Assembly (NCBI RefSeq): GCF_043194295.1
Contig: NZ_JBAFVK010000018.1
DNA: 64,000 bases
Strand: one strand, 5' to 3'
Source: Xanthobacter autotrophicus
Lineage (GTDB): Bacteria; Pseudomonadota; Alphaproteobacteria; Rhizobiales; Xanthobacteraceae
Part shown: positions 37,260 through 46,460 of the stretch, in pieces
Layout: every line of letters begins with the position of its first letter
Numbering within the stretch: the first letter of the stretch is position 1
Position numbers and translations under genes: made by a program
The notes under the pieces: generated by a model
The model's database searches: none
Seen by the model: the letters and a program-made list of their open reading frames with translations, nothing else
What the model was told of the DNA's origin: nothing

Positions 37260-37760
37260 TCAGCCCTTGCCGGCGGCGGCCTTCTCCAGCGCAACGCGCA
37301 GGGCGGTGACGTCCTTCTGAAGTCGCTCCGCGTCAGCCAGATCCAGGCCGGTGGCTTTGAGGATGCATTCGGGGATGGTGCGCGCCTGTTCCCGCAGCGC
37401 TTCGCCCTGGGCGGAAAGGCGTACCCGCACCACCCGCTCGTCCGCCGGATCGCGGCTGCGGGTGACGAACCCAAGGGCCTCCAGCCGCTTCAGCAGCGGC
37501 GTCAGGGTGCTGGATTCCAGCCCCAGTTTCTCGCCGATGCCGCCCACCGTCTGGTCTTCCTTCTCCCAGAGCGCGACCATGACCAGATATTGCGGATAGG
37601 TCAGGCCGATGGCGTCCAGAAGCGGCTTGTACACGCGGGTGAAGGCGTGACTCGCCGCATAGAAGGAAAAGCACAGGAGATGGTCCACGGGGATCAGGGC
37701 TGGCGTCGGTGCGTCCGTCAGGGGCGGGCTCGATATTGGCTTGGCATTGTCTTGGGGCAT
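37260..37760 (-). CDS. ohrR: organic hydroperoxide-sensing MarR-family repressor
   Basis: 166 residues from ATG 37760 (MPQDNAKP). MarR winged HTH. The reactive Cys30 in VDHLLCFSFYAASHAFTRVY and conserved Tyr residues match OhrR, which releases DNA when the cysteine is oxidised by organic peroxides. DNA-binding region IGEKLGLESSTLTPLLKRL. Divergent from ohr with palindromes in the shared 152-bp promoter region, the standard autoregulated pair. Confidence 0.93.
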   Translation of the reverse strand: MPQDNAKPISSPPLTDAPTPALIPVDHLLCFSFYAASHAFTRVYKPLLDAIGLTYPQYLVMVALWEKEDQTVGGIGEKLGLESSTLTPLLKRLEALGFVTRSRDPADERVVRVRLSAQGEALREQARTIPECILKATGLDLADAERLQKDVTALRVALEKAAAGKG

Positions 37761-37785
37761 GGCGGTGACCTTAGGTCTCAGACGG

Positions 37786-37872
37786 CAAATATAATTTGTG
37801 CGCGATATAATCGCAACCGCTTGACGCGTCGGATAGGTCCGGATATAAAGATCGTACACGAATTAATCGTGT
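37786..37872. promoter_or_regulatory. ohrR-ohr divergent promoter region with candidate OhrR operators
   Basis: Two palindromes: CAAAT-ATA-ATTTG at 37786-37798 and ACACGA-ATTAA-TCGTGT at 37856-37872. OhrR operators in other bacteria are AT-rich palindromes of similar size. The second lies 41 bp upstream of ohr, the first 26 bp upstream of ohrR, so each gene could be controlled by one. Confidence 0.6.
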
Positions 37873-37912
37873 CGACTATTTATAGCCGCGACATCTCAGC
37901 AGGAGCCGTCCC

Positions 37913-38341
37913 ATGCCCGTGAATGTTCTCTACAGCACCTCCGCCCGCGCCACCGGTGGCCGCGACGGCCATTCCGCGACCCTCGACGGGGCGGTGGACG
38001 TGAAACTCTCCACCCCCAAGGAACTGGGCGGCGCCGGCGGCGATGGAGTAAATCCCGAGCAGCTGTTCGCCACCGGCTATGCGGCCTGTTTTCTCGGTGC
38101 CATGAAGTTCGTGGCCTCCCAGGGCGGCAGCGCTAAGGTGCCCGCGGATGCCACCGTCACCTCCACCGTGGGCATCGGCCCGCGCTCGGAAGGCGGCTTC
38201 GGCCTGGAGATCGCGCTTGAGGTGTCGCTGCCGGGCGTGGACCGGGCGGCCGGCGAGGAGCTGATCGCCAAAGCGCATCAGGTGTGCCCCTATTCGAACG
38301 CCACCCGTAACAATATCGACGTGAAGCTCAGCCTGGCTTGA
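37913..38341 (+). CDS. ohr: organic hydroperoxide resistance protein
   Basis: 142 residues. Thiol peroxidase that reduces organic hydroperoxides. Catalytic Cys59 (FATGYAACFLGAM) and resolving Cys near 125 (HQVCPYSNATRNN) are present, with the N-terminal VLYSTSARATGGRDG strand. AGGAG lies close upstream of ATG 37913. Divergent from its repressor ohrR. Confidence 0.96.
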   Translation: MPVNVLYSTSARATGGRDGHSATLDGAVDVKLSTPKELGGAGGDGVNPEQLFATGYAACFLGAMKFVASQGGSAKVPADATVTSTVGIGPRSEGGFGLEIALEVSLPGVDRAAGEELIAKAHQVCPYSNATRNNIDVKLSLA

Positions 38342-38450
38342 GCCGCGCGGCCGGGAGGACGTTCCCCTCCCCGGCGGGAGAGGCTGACCGGGGTTGTTCC
38401 CCGGTTTCAAGGGGTCTGTGGACCTCTTGGCGGGCTTCAGCTGGCGTCCC

Positions 38451-40013
38451 TCAGCTGGCCTCGCTGCGCAGGGCGATTTTCTCGCGGCGGCGCTGGACCG
38501 AGGAGGGGATGTTCATGCCCTCCCGATACTTCGCCACCGTGCGCCGGGCGATGTCGATGCCGGCTTCCTTCAGCTTCTGCACCAGGGTGTCGTCGGAGAG
38601 CACGTCGTCCGCGCTCTCGGCCTCGATGAGCAGCTTGATGCGGTGGCGCACCGCCTCCGCCGAATGGGCCTCGCCGCCGCCGGAGGCGGAAATGGCCGAG
38701 GAGAAGAAGAATTTCATCTCCACCACGCCGCGCGGGGTGGAGATGTATTTGTTGGAGGTCACCCGCGACACGGTGGATTCGTGCATGCCGATGGCGTCCG
38801 CCACCGTGCGCAGGTTCAGCGGCCGCAGATAGCGCACGCCGTGCAGCAGGAAGGCGTCCTGCTGGCGCACGATCTCGCTCGCCACCTTCAGGATGGTGCG
38901 CGCCCGTTGGTCCAGCGAGCGCGTCAGCCAGCTGGCGCTTTGCAGGCATTCGGCAAGGAAGCTCTTGTCCTCGGCCGAGCGCGCCACCTTGGCCACTGTG
39001 GCATGATAGGTCTGGTTCACCAGCACCCGCGGCAGGGTCTCGGAATTCAGCTCCACCAGCCAGGTGCCGTCCTTGCCTGCGCGCACATAGACATCCGGCA
39101 CCAGCGGATGCACCACGCCGGTGCCGAAGGCGAGGCCCGGCTTGGGATCGAGCCGTCGGATCTCGCCGATCATGTCGGCCAGGTCCTCGTTGTCCACGGC
39201 GCAGACCCGCTTGAGCGCATTGCGGTCGTGCCGGGCCAGAAGCTCCAGGTTCGCCACCAGCGCCTGCATGGCGGGGTCGAAGCGGTCCCGCTCCCGGAGC
39301 TGGATGGCGAGGCATTCGGCAAGGTTGCGCGCTCCCACGCCAGACGGCTCGAAGGTCTGGATGAGCTTCAGCATGGCCTCCACATCGGCGCGCGCCACGC
39401 CGAGCTGCTCGGCCAGCTGGTCGAGGTCGCCGGTGAAATAGCCGGTCTCGTCGATGAGGCCGATGACGTTGACGCCGATGAGCCGCCGGGCCGGATCGCT
39501 CACCGCCACCGCAAGCTGGGCCTCCAGATGATCGGCCAGCGTCATTTCGGCGGTGAGGAAGGCTTCCGGATTGTAGTCCTCGCCGCGCTCGCCGCCGCCC
39601 CACTCGCCGGTGGAGGGGCTCTGGCCGGTGGAGCCGCCGCCGGAGGCGCCGCGGTCGGCGGGGGCGTCGTCGGGGAAAACATTGCCGAGATCGGTGTCGA
39701 GGCGGGTTTCCATGGCCGCCCGGCTGGGCTCCATGTCGCCGGGCATCCAGTCGCCGGAAACAGCGGCTTCGGGCTCGGGGGCGGGGGCGTCGTCGCGCTG
39801 GGCGGTCTCGGAGGGGGTCTCGCCGCTGGCGGCGTCGGCCGGGCCGTCGCCCTCGGTGATGCGCTCCAGCAGCGGATTGCGCTCCAGCTCCGCCTCGACG
39901 TACGCGACCAGCTCCATGTTGGAGAGCTGCAGCAGCTTGATGGCCTGCATCAGCTGCGGGGTCATCACCAAAGACTGGCTCTGGCGGAATTCCAGCTTGG
40001 GGCTCAGCACCAT
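38451..40013 (-). CDS. rpoN: RNA polymerase sigma-54 factor
   Basis: 520 residues. Sigma-54 with the glutamine/leucine-rich region I (LSPKLEFRQSQSLVMTPQLMQAIKLLQL split here), an acidic spacer (about residues 55-140), the core-binding and HTH regions, and the C-terminal RpoN box ARRTVAKYREGMNIPSS that reads the -24 element. It would serve NifA at the promoters at 57.9 and 63.8 kb. Follows lptB, as is usual in alphaproteobacteria, but the hpf and ptsN genes normally found downstream are not here; ohr is. Confidence 0.97.
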   Translation of the reverse strand: MVLSPKLEFRQSQSLVMTPQLMQAIKLLQLSNMELVAYVEAELERNPLLERITEGDGPADAASGETPSETAQRDDAPAPEPEAAVSGDWMPGDMEPSRAAMETRLDTDLGNVFPDDAPADRGASGGGSTGQSPSTGEWGGGERGEDYNPEAFLTAEMTLADHLEAQLAVAVSDPARRLIGVNVIGLIDETGYFTGDLDQLAEQLGVARADVEAMLKLIQTFEPSGVGARNLAECLAIQLRERDRFDPAMQALVANLELLARHDRNALKRVCAVDNEDLADMIGEIRRLDPKPGLAFGTGVVHPLVPDVYVRAGKDGTWLVELNSETLPRVLVNQTYHATVAKVARSAEDKSFLAECLQSASWLTRSLDQRARTILKVASEIVRQQDAFLLHGVRYLRPLNLRTVADAIGMHESTVSRVTSNKYISTPRGVVEMKFFFSSAISASGGGEAHSAEAVRHRIKLLIEAESADDVLSDDTLVQKLKEAGIDIARRTVAKYREGMNIPSSVQRRREKIALRSEAS

Positions 40014-40074
40014 GGCGGAAGCCTCTGCCGACAGGGACCGGGCCGGGCGAGCGCGGGCCGGGGCGAAGCCGTAG

Positions 40075-40971
40075 TCATAGCCGGAACTCCTCGCCGAGAT
40101 ACAGCCGCCGCACGTCCGGGCTGGAGACGATGGATTCGGGATCGCCCTCCATCAGAACCGAGCCGGAATGGATGATGTAGGCGCGGTCGATGAGGCCCAG
40201 GGTCTCGCGCACATTGTGGTCGGTGATGAGCACGCCGATGCCGCGTGAGGTCAGGTGGCGCACCAGCGCCTGGATGTCGCCCACTGCGATGGGGTCGATG
40301 CCGGCGAAGGGCTCGTCCAGCAGCATGAAGGAGGGCTGGCTTGCCAGTGCGCGGGCGATCTCGAGGCGCCGTCGCTCGCCGCCCGAGAGCGCGATGGAGG
40401 GCGACTTGCGCACATGGGTGATCTTGAATTCCTCAAGGAGGGCTTCGGTCTCCTCGCGGCGGCGGGCGCGGTTTGGCTCGGTCACCTCGAGCACGCCCAT
40501 GATGTTGTCCTCCACCGAGAGGCCCCGGAAAATGGAGGCCTCCTGCGGCAGGTAGCCGACGCCGAGACGGGCGCGGCGATACATGGGCATGGGGGTGATG
40601 TCGTGGCCGTCCAGCTCGATGCGGCCGCGATCGGCCTTCACCAACCCGGTCACCATGTAGAAGCAGGTGGTCTTGCCGGCACCGTTGGGGCCGAGCAGGC
40701 CCACCGCCTCGCCGCGGCGGACGTTGAGGCTCACGTCGCGCACCACCTGCCGGCCGCCGTAAGACTTGGCGATGCCGAAGGCCGCCAGCGCGCTGGTGGA
40801 ATCGAAGGGCTGGGTGTCGCGGCCGTCACCATCAAGGCCGGCGTAGCGGGACTCGTCCCAGCCGTCGTCCTCGTCCCACCGACGCGTGTCGCGCGGCGCG
40901 CCGCTGTCATTCCGGTGGGTCGTACCGCCGGACCTCGTCTTAGACTTGCCGAACATGGACAGGACGTTCAA
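40075..40971 (-). CDS. lptB: LPS export ABC transporter ATP-binding protein
   Basis: 298 residues from a TTG at 40971, which has a perfect GGAGGT 4-5 nt upstream; the next ATG (40956) is too far from it. ABC ATPase of the LptBFGC machine that pulls LPS out of the inner membrane. N-terminal ~60 residues are a hydrophilic extension (NDSGAPRDTRRWDEDDGW) not in the core enzyme; then Walker A GPNGAGKTT, LSGGERRRLEIARAL and LLDEPFAGIDP. Between lptA (upstream) and rpoN. Confidence 0.93.
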   Translation of the reverse strand: MNVLSMFGKSKTRSGGTTHRNDSGAPRDTRRWDEDDGWDESRYAGLDGDGRDTQPFDSTSALAAFGIAKSYGGRQVVRDVSLNVRRGEAVGLLGPNGAGKTTCFYMVTGLVKADRGRIELDGHDITPMPMYRRARLGVGYLPQEASIFRGLSVEDNIMGVLEVTEPNRARRREETEALLEEFKITHVRKSPSIALSGGERRRLEIARALASQPSFMLLDEPFAGIDPIAVGDIQALVRHLTSRGIGVLITDHNVRETLGLIDRAYIIHSGSVLMEGDPESIVSSPDVRRLYLGEEFRL

Positions 40972-41211
40972 CGCGACCTCCGCACCCCGGCCCCCAGATT
41001 GGAAGGTTTAGAACGTCCTCGCCAGGGATGCAACGTTTCCATGCAAAATACGGGCCGCAGGGCGCTCCGCTCCGATGCGTGGCGGGCCGCGGGTCGGCGC
41101 AAATCGCGTAGGCGATTGATAAAACAGCAGAAACTGAGGGATTGCGTGGCGTCTTTGCCAGCTTCTGGTTACCGGCTTGCGAAATTCAACCGGAGCGCGC
41201 GTTCGATTTCG

Positions 41212-41898
41212 TCAGCGACGGGGCGCCTGTCCCTGGTCGGGCTTGGGCGGGGTATCCTGCTTCAGGCTGCCGGGAACGATGAGGCTCTCCACCCGCCCGC
41301 CCTCGAACTTGGACACGCCGGAAACGAGATCCACCACCAGCTTCTGGCCGCGGATCACGTTGGGGCCCTGGGTGAGGACCACGGGCTTGCCCACCAGGGT
41401 CACCGTGTTGGTCTTCATCTCGAACACGCCGCTGTCGCCGGTGGCGGTCTGCTCCTTGGTCTTCACCACCACGCCGCCCACGGCTTCCAGCTTGCGGATC
41501 TGGCCCTTCTGGGACGGATCGACGCCGGTTGCCTGCTCGCCGGCGGGCTGGCCGCCGGCCTGCTGGGCCACGGAGCCCTCGTAATAGACCATGAGGTCCT
41601 TGGAGCGCAGCGTGGTGTCGCCCTGGGTCACCAGCACATTGCCGGAAAACACCGCGACCTTGTCCTTGTCGCGCACCTCAAGGGAATCCGCGTTGATGCG
41701 TACCGGCTGGTCGCGGTTCTTGGCAAAGCCCTGCAGCGCGTTGGGCACGTTGGAGGTCTGCGCCACAGCGATGCTTGACGTTGCAACAACCAGAAGGGCG
41801 GCGCCGGGCGCCGCGACGAGCATGGCCGCCGCCGCGGCCTGGGCGAGGCGCCCGGCGCGGAAGGCGAGGCCGGTTCGGTCCTGGGACTGGCGGATCAT
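41212..41898 (-). CDS. lptA: LPS transport periplasmic protein LptA
   Basis: 228 residues. Signal/anchor region to about residue 45 (ATSSIAVAQTS), then the OstA/LptA beta-jellyroll (VRINADSLEVRDKDKVAVFS, GDTTLRSKDLMVYYEG). A Gln/Gly/Ala-rich insert (about residues 118-140) interrupts the domain. The start overlaps the lptC stop (ATGA), so they are coupled. LptA forms the periplasmic bridge for LPS. 240 bp precede lptB. Confidence 0.9.
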   Translation of the reverse strand: MIRQSQDRTGLAFRAGRLAQAAAAAMLVAAPGAALLVVATSSIAVAQTSNVPNALQGFAKNRDQPVRINADSLEVRDKDKVAVFSGNVLVTQGDTTLRSKDLMVYYEGSVAQQAGGQPAGEQATGVDPSQKGQIRKLEAVGGVVVKTKEQTATGDSGVFEMKTNTVTLVGKPVVLTQGPNVIRGQKLVVDLVSGVSKFEGGRVESLIVPGSLKQDTPPKPDQGQAPRR

Positions 41899-42791
41899 GG
41901 GTTGGACACCGGGCGTCGCGGGGGAAGGGGAGTGGGCTGGGCGGCGGGCGTGGCGGGAACCGATCCCACCGCGTCGCCATGGGGTTTGGCGGGTGTCCCG
42001 GCCGGCGAGCCTGCCGGCGGGGCCGCCTCGCCCGACTTCTGGCCCGGCAGGTTGGACATGCGGAAATCCAACTGCACGTTGCCTTCGAACAGGGCCCGCG
42101 TGCCACGATCGCCCACGTGCAGGCGGTCGGCCACCAGCTTGCCGTCGAGATAGGTAAAGACCACCGGCTTCTCGGTGGCGATGGTACCGGCCTTCACGTC
42201 CACCTCGGCGTCGTGGAGTTGGCCGCCATAACCGCCGTTCATGGCGAGGTCCACCCCGTCGCCCAAGGTGATGAACTGCTTCTTGGTATCGAAGGTGCCC
42301 ACCTTGGCGGAAACCTTGGCCCAGCCCTTGTCGGTCATCTCCAGCCGCGCCTCGATGTCGGTGAGGTCGATGAGGTCCGGATGGGTCAGGTCCTGTGTGG
42401 CGGTGCGCGCGGTCACGCGGTAGCCGCGATTGTCGTCGGTGAAGCCGGAGAGCTTGGGCAGCTCCATGGTGAGGCGCGAGCCCGAGAGGGTGAGGTGTCC
42501 GATCTCGAACGGCAGCTCGATGGACAGCTTCAGCTGCGACAGGATGGAAACGGCGCCGATGCCGACCACCGCCACGACGATGGAAAGCGGCAGCAGGCGC
42601 TTGATCCAGCGCACGCGCTTGCTGTGGCGGCGGGCGCTGGAAAAATCCGGGCTCGGGCGCTGCTCAAGACCGCTGTCCTGGTCCGTGTAGTCCCGGAAGG
42701 TCGGGGTCGCTTCCAGACGCGCATCCTGATGCGCAGCCGCTGGCACGGTCCCTTGCCGGTCGAAATCGTTTGGCGACACGTGTCGGTTCAT
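41895..42791 (-). CDS. lptC: LPS export inner-membrane-anchored protein LptC
   Basis: 298 residues from ATG 42791. Cytoplasmic N-terminal tail, one membrane helix (about residues 64-84, LLPLSIVVAVVGIGAVSIL), LptC-type beta-jellyroll, and a Pro/Ala-rich C-terminal tail (about residues 255-298). It receives LPS from LptB2FG and passes it to LptA. The N-terminal tail of ~60 residues is long for the family. Confidence 0.88.
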   Translation of the reverse strand: MNRHVSPNDFDRQGTVPAAAHQDARLEATPTFRDYTDQDSGLEQRPSPDFSSARRHSKRVRWIKRLLPLSIVVAVVGIGAVSILSQLKLSIELPFEIGHLTLSGSRLTMELPKLSGFTDDNRGYRVTARTATQDLTHPDLIDLTDIEARLEMTDKGWAKVSAKVGTFDTKKQFITLGDGVDLAMNGGYGGQLHDAEVDVKAGTIATEKPVVFTYLDGKLVADRLHVGDRGTRALFEGNVQLDFRMSNLPGQKSGEAAPPAGSPAGTPAKPHGDAVGSVPATPAAQPTPLPPRRPVSNP

Positions 42792-43024
42792 GGCCCTGTT
42801 CCGGCGGCGGGCCAATCCCGCATGCGCCTTTCATGTTGAGCTGAGATACCGTTTCGCCGATCAGGTCGTTCTGGCTGACCGGGACGGGCTCTCACAGGCC
42901 TCAAGCCACAGGGCCGGCCGGCGCGTCGCCCCACGCACGCGGTCAAAGTGTCCGAAATGGCGCGCTGGTGCAAGGCCCGGAGCTAAGGCGTTGTCAGCGC
43001 ACGTTTTTGATAAAGATTGCCGGC

Positions 43025-43645
43025 TCAGGAGTGCGCGAAGATATCGTCTTCCGCCCAGCCCGAGAGGTCCAGGGCCGCCCGCGCCGGCAGGAAGGCGAAG
43101 CAGGCGGCGGCGAGCCCGGTGCGGTTCTCCCGCGCCAGCATCTCCTCCAGCTTCGCCTTCACCGCATGCAGGTGCAGCACGTCGGAGGCGGCGTAGGTGA
43201 GCTGGGCGTCGGAGAGGTCCTTGGCGCCCCAGTCCGAGCTTTGCTGCTGCTTGGAGATGTCCACGTTGATGGTCTCGCGCAGCAGGTCCTTCAGCCCGTG
43301 ACGGTCGGTGTAGGTGCGCACCAGCCGCGAGGCGATCTTGGTGCACCACACCGGCTGCGGCATCACATGGAAGGTGTGCTGGAGCACCGCGATGTCGAAC
43401 CGGCCGAAATGGAACAGCTTGGTGATGGCGGGATCGGCCAGAAGGCGCGTCAGGTTCGGCGCGGTGGTCGCGTCAGCGCCCTGCGGGATCTGCACCAGGT
43501 CGGCGCTGCCGTCGCCGTTGGACAGCTGGACCAGGCACAACCGGTCGCGGAAGGGGTTGAGCCCCATGGTCTCGGTGTCGATTGCCACCACGGGTGCGGC
43601 GACGAAGTCCGCGGGCAGGTCGCCGCGATGCAGGCGAATGGTCAT
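43025..43645 (-). CDS. rnd: ribonuclease D-like 3'-5' exonuclease
   Basis: 206 residues from ATG 43645; longer upstream frame not supported. DEDD exonuclease: exo I AIDTETMGLNP (about 22-32), exo II HFGRFDIAVL, exo III YAASDVLHLHAV with the DEDDy tyrosine. It lacks the HRDC domains of E. coli RNase D, the short form common in Rhizobiales. Upstream of the lpt genes on the same strand, 233 bp away, a usual alphaproteobacterial neighbourhood. Trims stable RNA 3' ends. Confidence 0.9.
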   Translation of the reverse strand: MTIRLHRGDLPADFVAAPVVAIDTETMGLNPFRDRLCLVQLSNGDGSADLVQIPQGADATTAPNLTRLLADPAITKLFHFGRFDIAVLQHTFHVMPQPVWCTKIASRLVRTYTDRHGLKDLLRETINVDISKQQQSSDWGAKDLSDAQLTYAASDVLHLHAVKAKLEEMLARENRTGLAAACFAFLPARAALDLSGWAEDDIFAHS

Positions 43646-43801
43646 CGGTGCGTCTTTATCTTTCTGGATCGCCACGGCTTTTATCGAAGCGGGGGGGCGC
43701 TGTCGATGGCCGTGCTGCGCGCGTGCCGTACCGGACACGACGGCTGTGCGTCCGCTGATTCGCCGTGGTAGAAGGGCGCGCCTTTCCACAGGGGGGAAAA
43801 C

Positions 43802-44287
43802 ATGAAGCGAAATGTCGTCGTCGCGGGCCTGTTCGGTCTGCTGCTGGCGCTGGGCTGGATGGTCTCAGCCGGCGAAGCCATGGCCCAGCCGGTGCCGGGG
43901 GGCAGTTATCTCAACAGCTGCAACAATGTGCAGGTGCGTCGCGGGCGCGATCTTACCGCCTTCTGCGCCACCCGTCGCGGCAATTGGGTGCAGACCCGGC
44001 TCAACGACTTCCCGAGCTGCCGGGGTGACATTTCCAACCAAGACGGCCAGTTGTGGTGTGTCCGTGGCCGGCCCATGCCGCCGCCCCCGCCCCCCGGCCC
44101 CATGCCGGCGCCTCCCGGTTCCTATCAGCGCACCTGCCGCAATGCCTTCGTGGGTCCGGACAATGTCCTGCGGGCGCAGTGCCGCGTGGGCGGCAACCTG
44201 TTCGTGAACTCCTCGGTGAACATGCGCTATTGCTGGGGCGCGCGGGACATCGCCAACTTCAACGGGCAGCTGACCTGCACACGTTGA
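43802..44287 (+). CDS. exported CVNH (cyanovirin-N homology) domain protein
   Basis: 161 residues. Signal peptide to about residue 29 (SAGEAMAQ), then two internally similar halves, residues 33-87 and 106-160, each with PGSY, a Cys pair (SCNNVQVRRGRDLTAFC; TCRNAFVGPDNVLRAQC) and an end (DGQLWC, NGQLTC). This is the tandem CVNH sugar-binding fold. A Pro-rich linker (MPPPPPPGPMPAPP) joins the halves. Likely secreted or periplasmic glycan binder; ligand unknown. Ends at a bidirectional terminator. Confidence 0.85.
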   Translation: MKRNVVVAGLFGLLLALGWMVSAGEAMAQPVPGGSYLNSCNNVQVRRGRDLTAFCATRRGNWVQTRLNDFPSCRGDISNQDGQLWCVRGRPMPPPPPPGPMPAPPGSYQRTCRNAFVGPDNVLRAQCRVGGNLFVNSSVNMRYCWGARDIANFNGQLTCTR

Positions 44288-44320
44288 TTGGCACGCGACC
44301 GAACCACCTGCACCAAGCAA

Positions 44321-44344
44321 AAAGGGGCGCCGAGGCGCCCCTTT
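44321..44344. terminator. bidirectional terminator between CVNH gene and ilvD
   Basis: Perfect palindrome AAAGGGGCGCC / GGCGCCCCTTT with loop GA, flanked by AAAA upstream and TTTCC downstream. It lies between convergent genes and can end both transcripts. Confidence 0.8.
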
Positions 44345-44366
44345 CCTTTGGCGGGTCTCGTCGTGA

Positions 44367-46220
44367 TCAGCGCCGCAGGCGGCTCACGTCGCGCACCGCG
44401 CCGCGGGCGGCGGAGGTGGTGAGCGCCGCATAGGCCTGCAGCGCCTGGGAAACCACGCGCTTGCGGTTTTCCGGCTGCCACGCCTTGTCGCCCTTGGATT
44501 CCATCACGGCGCGGCGCTCGGCCAGCACCTCATCGGACACCGCCACGCGGATGATGCGGTTCGGGATGTCGATCTCGATGGTGTCGCCTTCCTCCACCAG
44601 ACCGATGGCCCCGCCTTCCGCCGCTTCCGGCGAGACATGGCCGATGGACAGGCCCGAGGAGCCGCCCGAGAAGCGCCCGTCGGTGACCAGCGCACACGCC
44701 TTTCCGAGGCCCTTCGACTTCAGGTAGGACGTGGGATAGAGCATCTCCTGCATGCCCGGCCCGCCGCGCGGTCCCTCGTAGCGGATCAGCACCACGTCGC
44801 CGGCCTGGATGCGCCCGGTGGACAGGATGGCTTCCACCGCCGCGTCCTGGCTCTCGAAGATGCGGGCCTTGCCGGTGAACTTCAGGATCGAGGCGTCCAC
44901 GCCGGCCGTCTTCACGATGCAGCCGTCCAGCGCGATGTTGCCGTAGAGCACGGCGAGGCCACCGTCCTTGGAATAGGCATGGGCCACGTCGCGGATGACG
45001 CCGGTCTCACGGTCGAGGTCGAGGTCGTCCCAGCGGCGGGACTGGCTGAAGGCCACCTGGGTAGGCACCCCGCCCGGCGCGGCGCGGAAGAAGGTGGCGA
45101 CGCTCTCGCTCTTGGTGCGCTTTACGTCCCAGCGGTCCAGCGCGTCGGCCATGGTGGCGGCGTGCACGGTGGGCAGCTCGGTGTGGATGAGGCCGCCGCG
45201 GTCCAGCTCGCCGAGGATGGCCATGATGCCGCCGGCGCGGTGCACGTCCTCCATGTGGATGTTGGCCACCGCCGGCGCCACCTTGCACAGCACCGGCACC
45301 TTGCGCGACAGCCGGTCGATGTCGGCCATGGTGAAGGGCACCTCGCCCTCGTTGGCGGCGGCGAGCAGATGCAGCACCGTGTTGGTGGAGCCGCCCATGG
45401 AGATGTCCAGCGTCATGGCGTTCTCGAACGCCTTGAAGGAGGCCACCGAGCGCGGCAGCACGCTGGCATCGTCCTGCTCGTAATAGCGGCGGGCGAGGTC
45501 GACGATGAGGTGGCCGGCCTCCACGAACAGCCGCTCGCGGTCGGCGTGGGTGGCGAGCGTGGAGCCGTTGCCCGGCAGCGCCAGGCCCAGCGCCTCGGTG
45601 AGGCAGTTCATGGAATTGGCGGTGAACATGCCGGAGCACGAGCCGCAGGTGGGGCAGGCGGAGCGCTCCATCACCTGCACGTCGGCGTCGGTGACCTTGT
45701 CGTCGGCCGCCGCGATCATGGCGTCGATGAGGTCCACCTTCTTCTCGCCGGTGGAGAGCAGCACCTTGCCGGCCTCCATGGGCCCGCCGGAGACGAACAC
45801 CGCCGGGATGTTGAGGCGCATGGCGGCCATCAGCATGCCGGGGGTGATCTTGTCGCAATTGGAGATGCACACCATGGCGTCGGCGCAGTGCGCGTTCACC
45901 ATATATTCCACGCTGTCGGCGATGATCTCGCGGGACGGCAGGGAATAGAGCATGCCGTCATGGCCCATGGCGATGCCGTCATCCACCGCGATGGTGTTGA
46001 ATTCCTTGGCGACGCCGCCAGCCTTCTCGATCTCGCGAGCCACCAGCTGGCCAAGATCCTTCAGGTGCACATGGCCTGGCACGAACTGGGTGAAGGAGTT
46101 CACCACGGCGATGATGGGCTTGCCGAAATCCCCGTCCTTCATGCCTGTGGCGCGCCACAGGCCGCGGGCGCCGGCCATGTTGCGACCGTGGGTGGAGGTG
46201 CGGGAGCGGTACTGGGGCAT
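44367..46220 (-). CDS. ilvD: dihydroxy-acid dehydratase
   Basis: 617 residues. Fe-S dehydratase for the fourth step in valine/isoleucine synthesis. Motifs: GKPIIAVVNSFTQFVPGHVH, the cysteine ligand regions AMVCISNCDKITPGML and CPTCGSCSGMFTANSMNCL, and GGPMEAGKVL. C-terminal GHVSPEAAEGG and RIIRVAVSD are typical. Monocistronic. Needs an Fe-S cluster supplied by systems such as SUF. Confidence 0.97.
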   Translation of the reverse strand: MPQYRSRTSTHGRNMAGARGLWRATGMKDGDFGKPIIAVVNSFTQFVPGHVHLKDLGQLVAREIEKAGGVAKEFNTIAVDDGIAMGHDGMLYSLPSREIIADSVEYMVNAHCADAMVCISNCDKITPGMLMAAMRLNIPAVFVSGGPMEAGKVLLSTGEKKVDLIDAMIAAADDKVTDADVQVMERSACPTCGSCSGMFTANSMNCLTEALGLALPGNGSTLATHADRERLFVEAGHLIVDLARRYYEQDDASVLPRSVASFKAFENAMTLDISMGGSTNTVLHLLAAANEGEVPFTMADIDRLSRKVPVLCKVAPAVANIHMEDVHRAGGIMAILGELDRGGLIHTELPTVHAATMADALDRWDVKRTKSESVATFFRAAPGGVPTQVAFSQSRRWDDLDLDRETGVIRDVAHAYSKDGGLAVLYGNIALDGCIVKTAGVDASILKFTGKARIFESQDAAVEAILSTGRIQAGDVVLIRYEGPRGGPGMQEMLYPTSYLKSKGLGKACALVTDGRFSGGSSGLSIGHVSPEAAEGGAIGLVEEGDTIEIDIPNRIIRVAVSDEVLAERRAVMESKGDKAWQPENRKRVVSQALQAYAALTTSAARGAVRDVSRLRR

Positions 46221-46460
46221 GTCCTCTCTTGCCTCTTATATGTTGTGGTGCGCGATGGCCCTCGGCCTGGCGCGTTCAGCTGCCGGCCGTCTTAGAACCA
46301 TGTGGGCCGGCGTGAAAGGCCTTTGATGCGACACTCTATCACGGCTTCCGCCGCGCCCGTGATCACGAGGGCGGGCACCGGCCTGCGGCGTGGCGCGGGT
46401 TTTCCAGCCCGGCTGAAGTCGGCTATGTCCCGGCCCAAGGTCGAAAGATAGGACAATATC

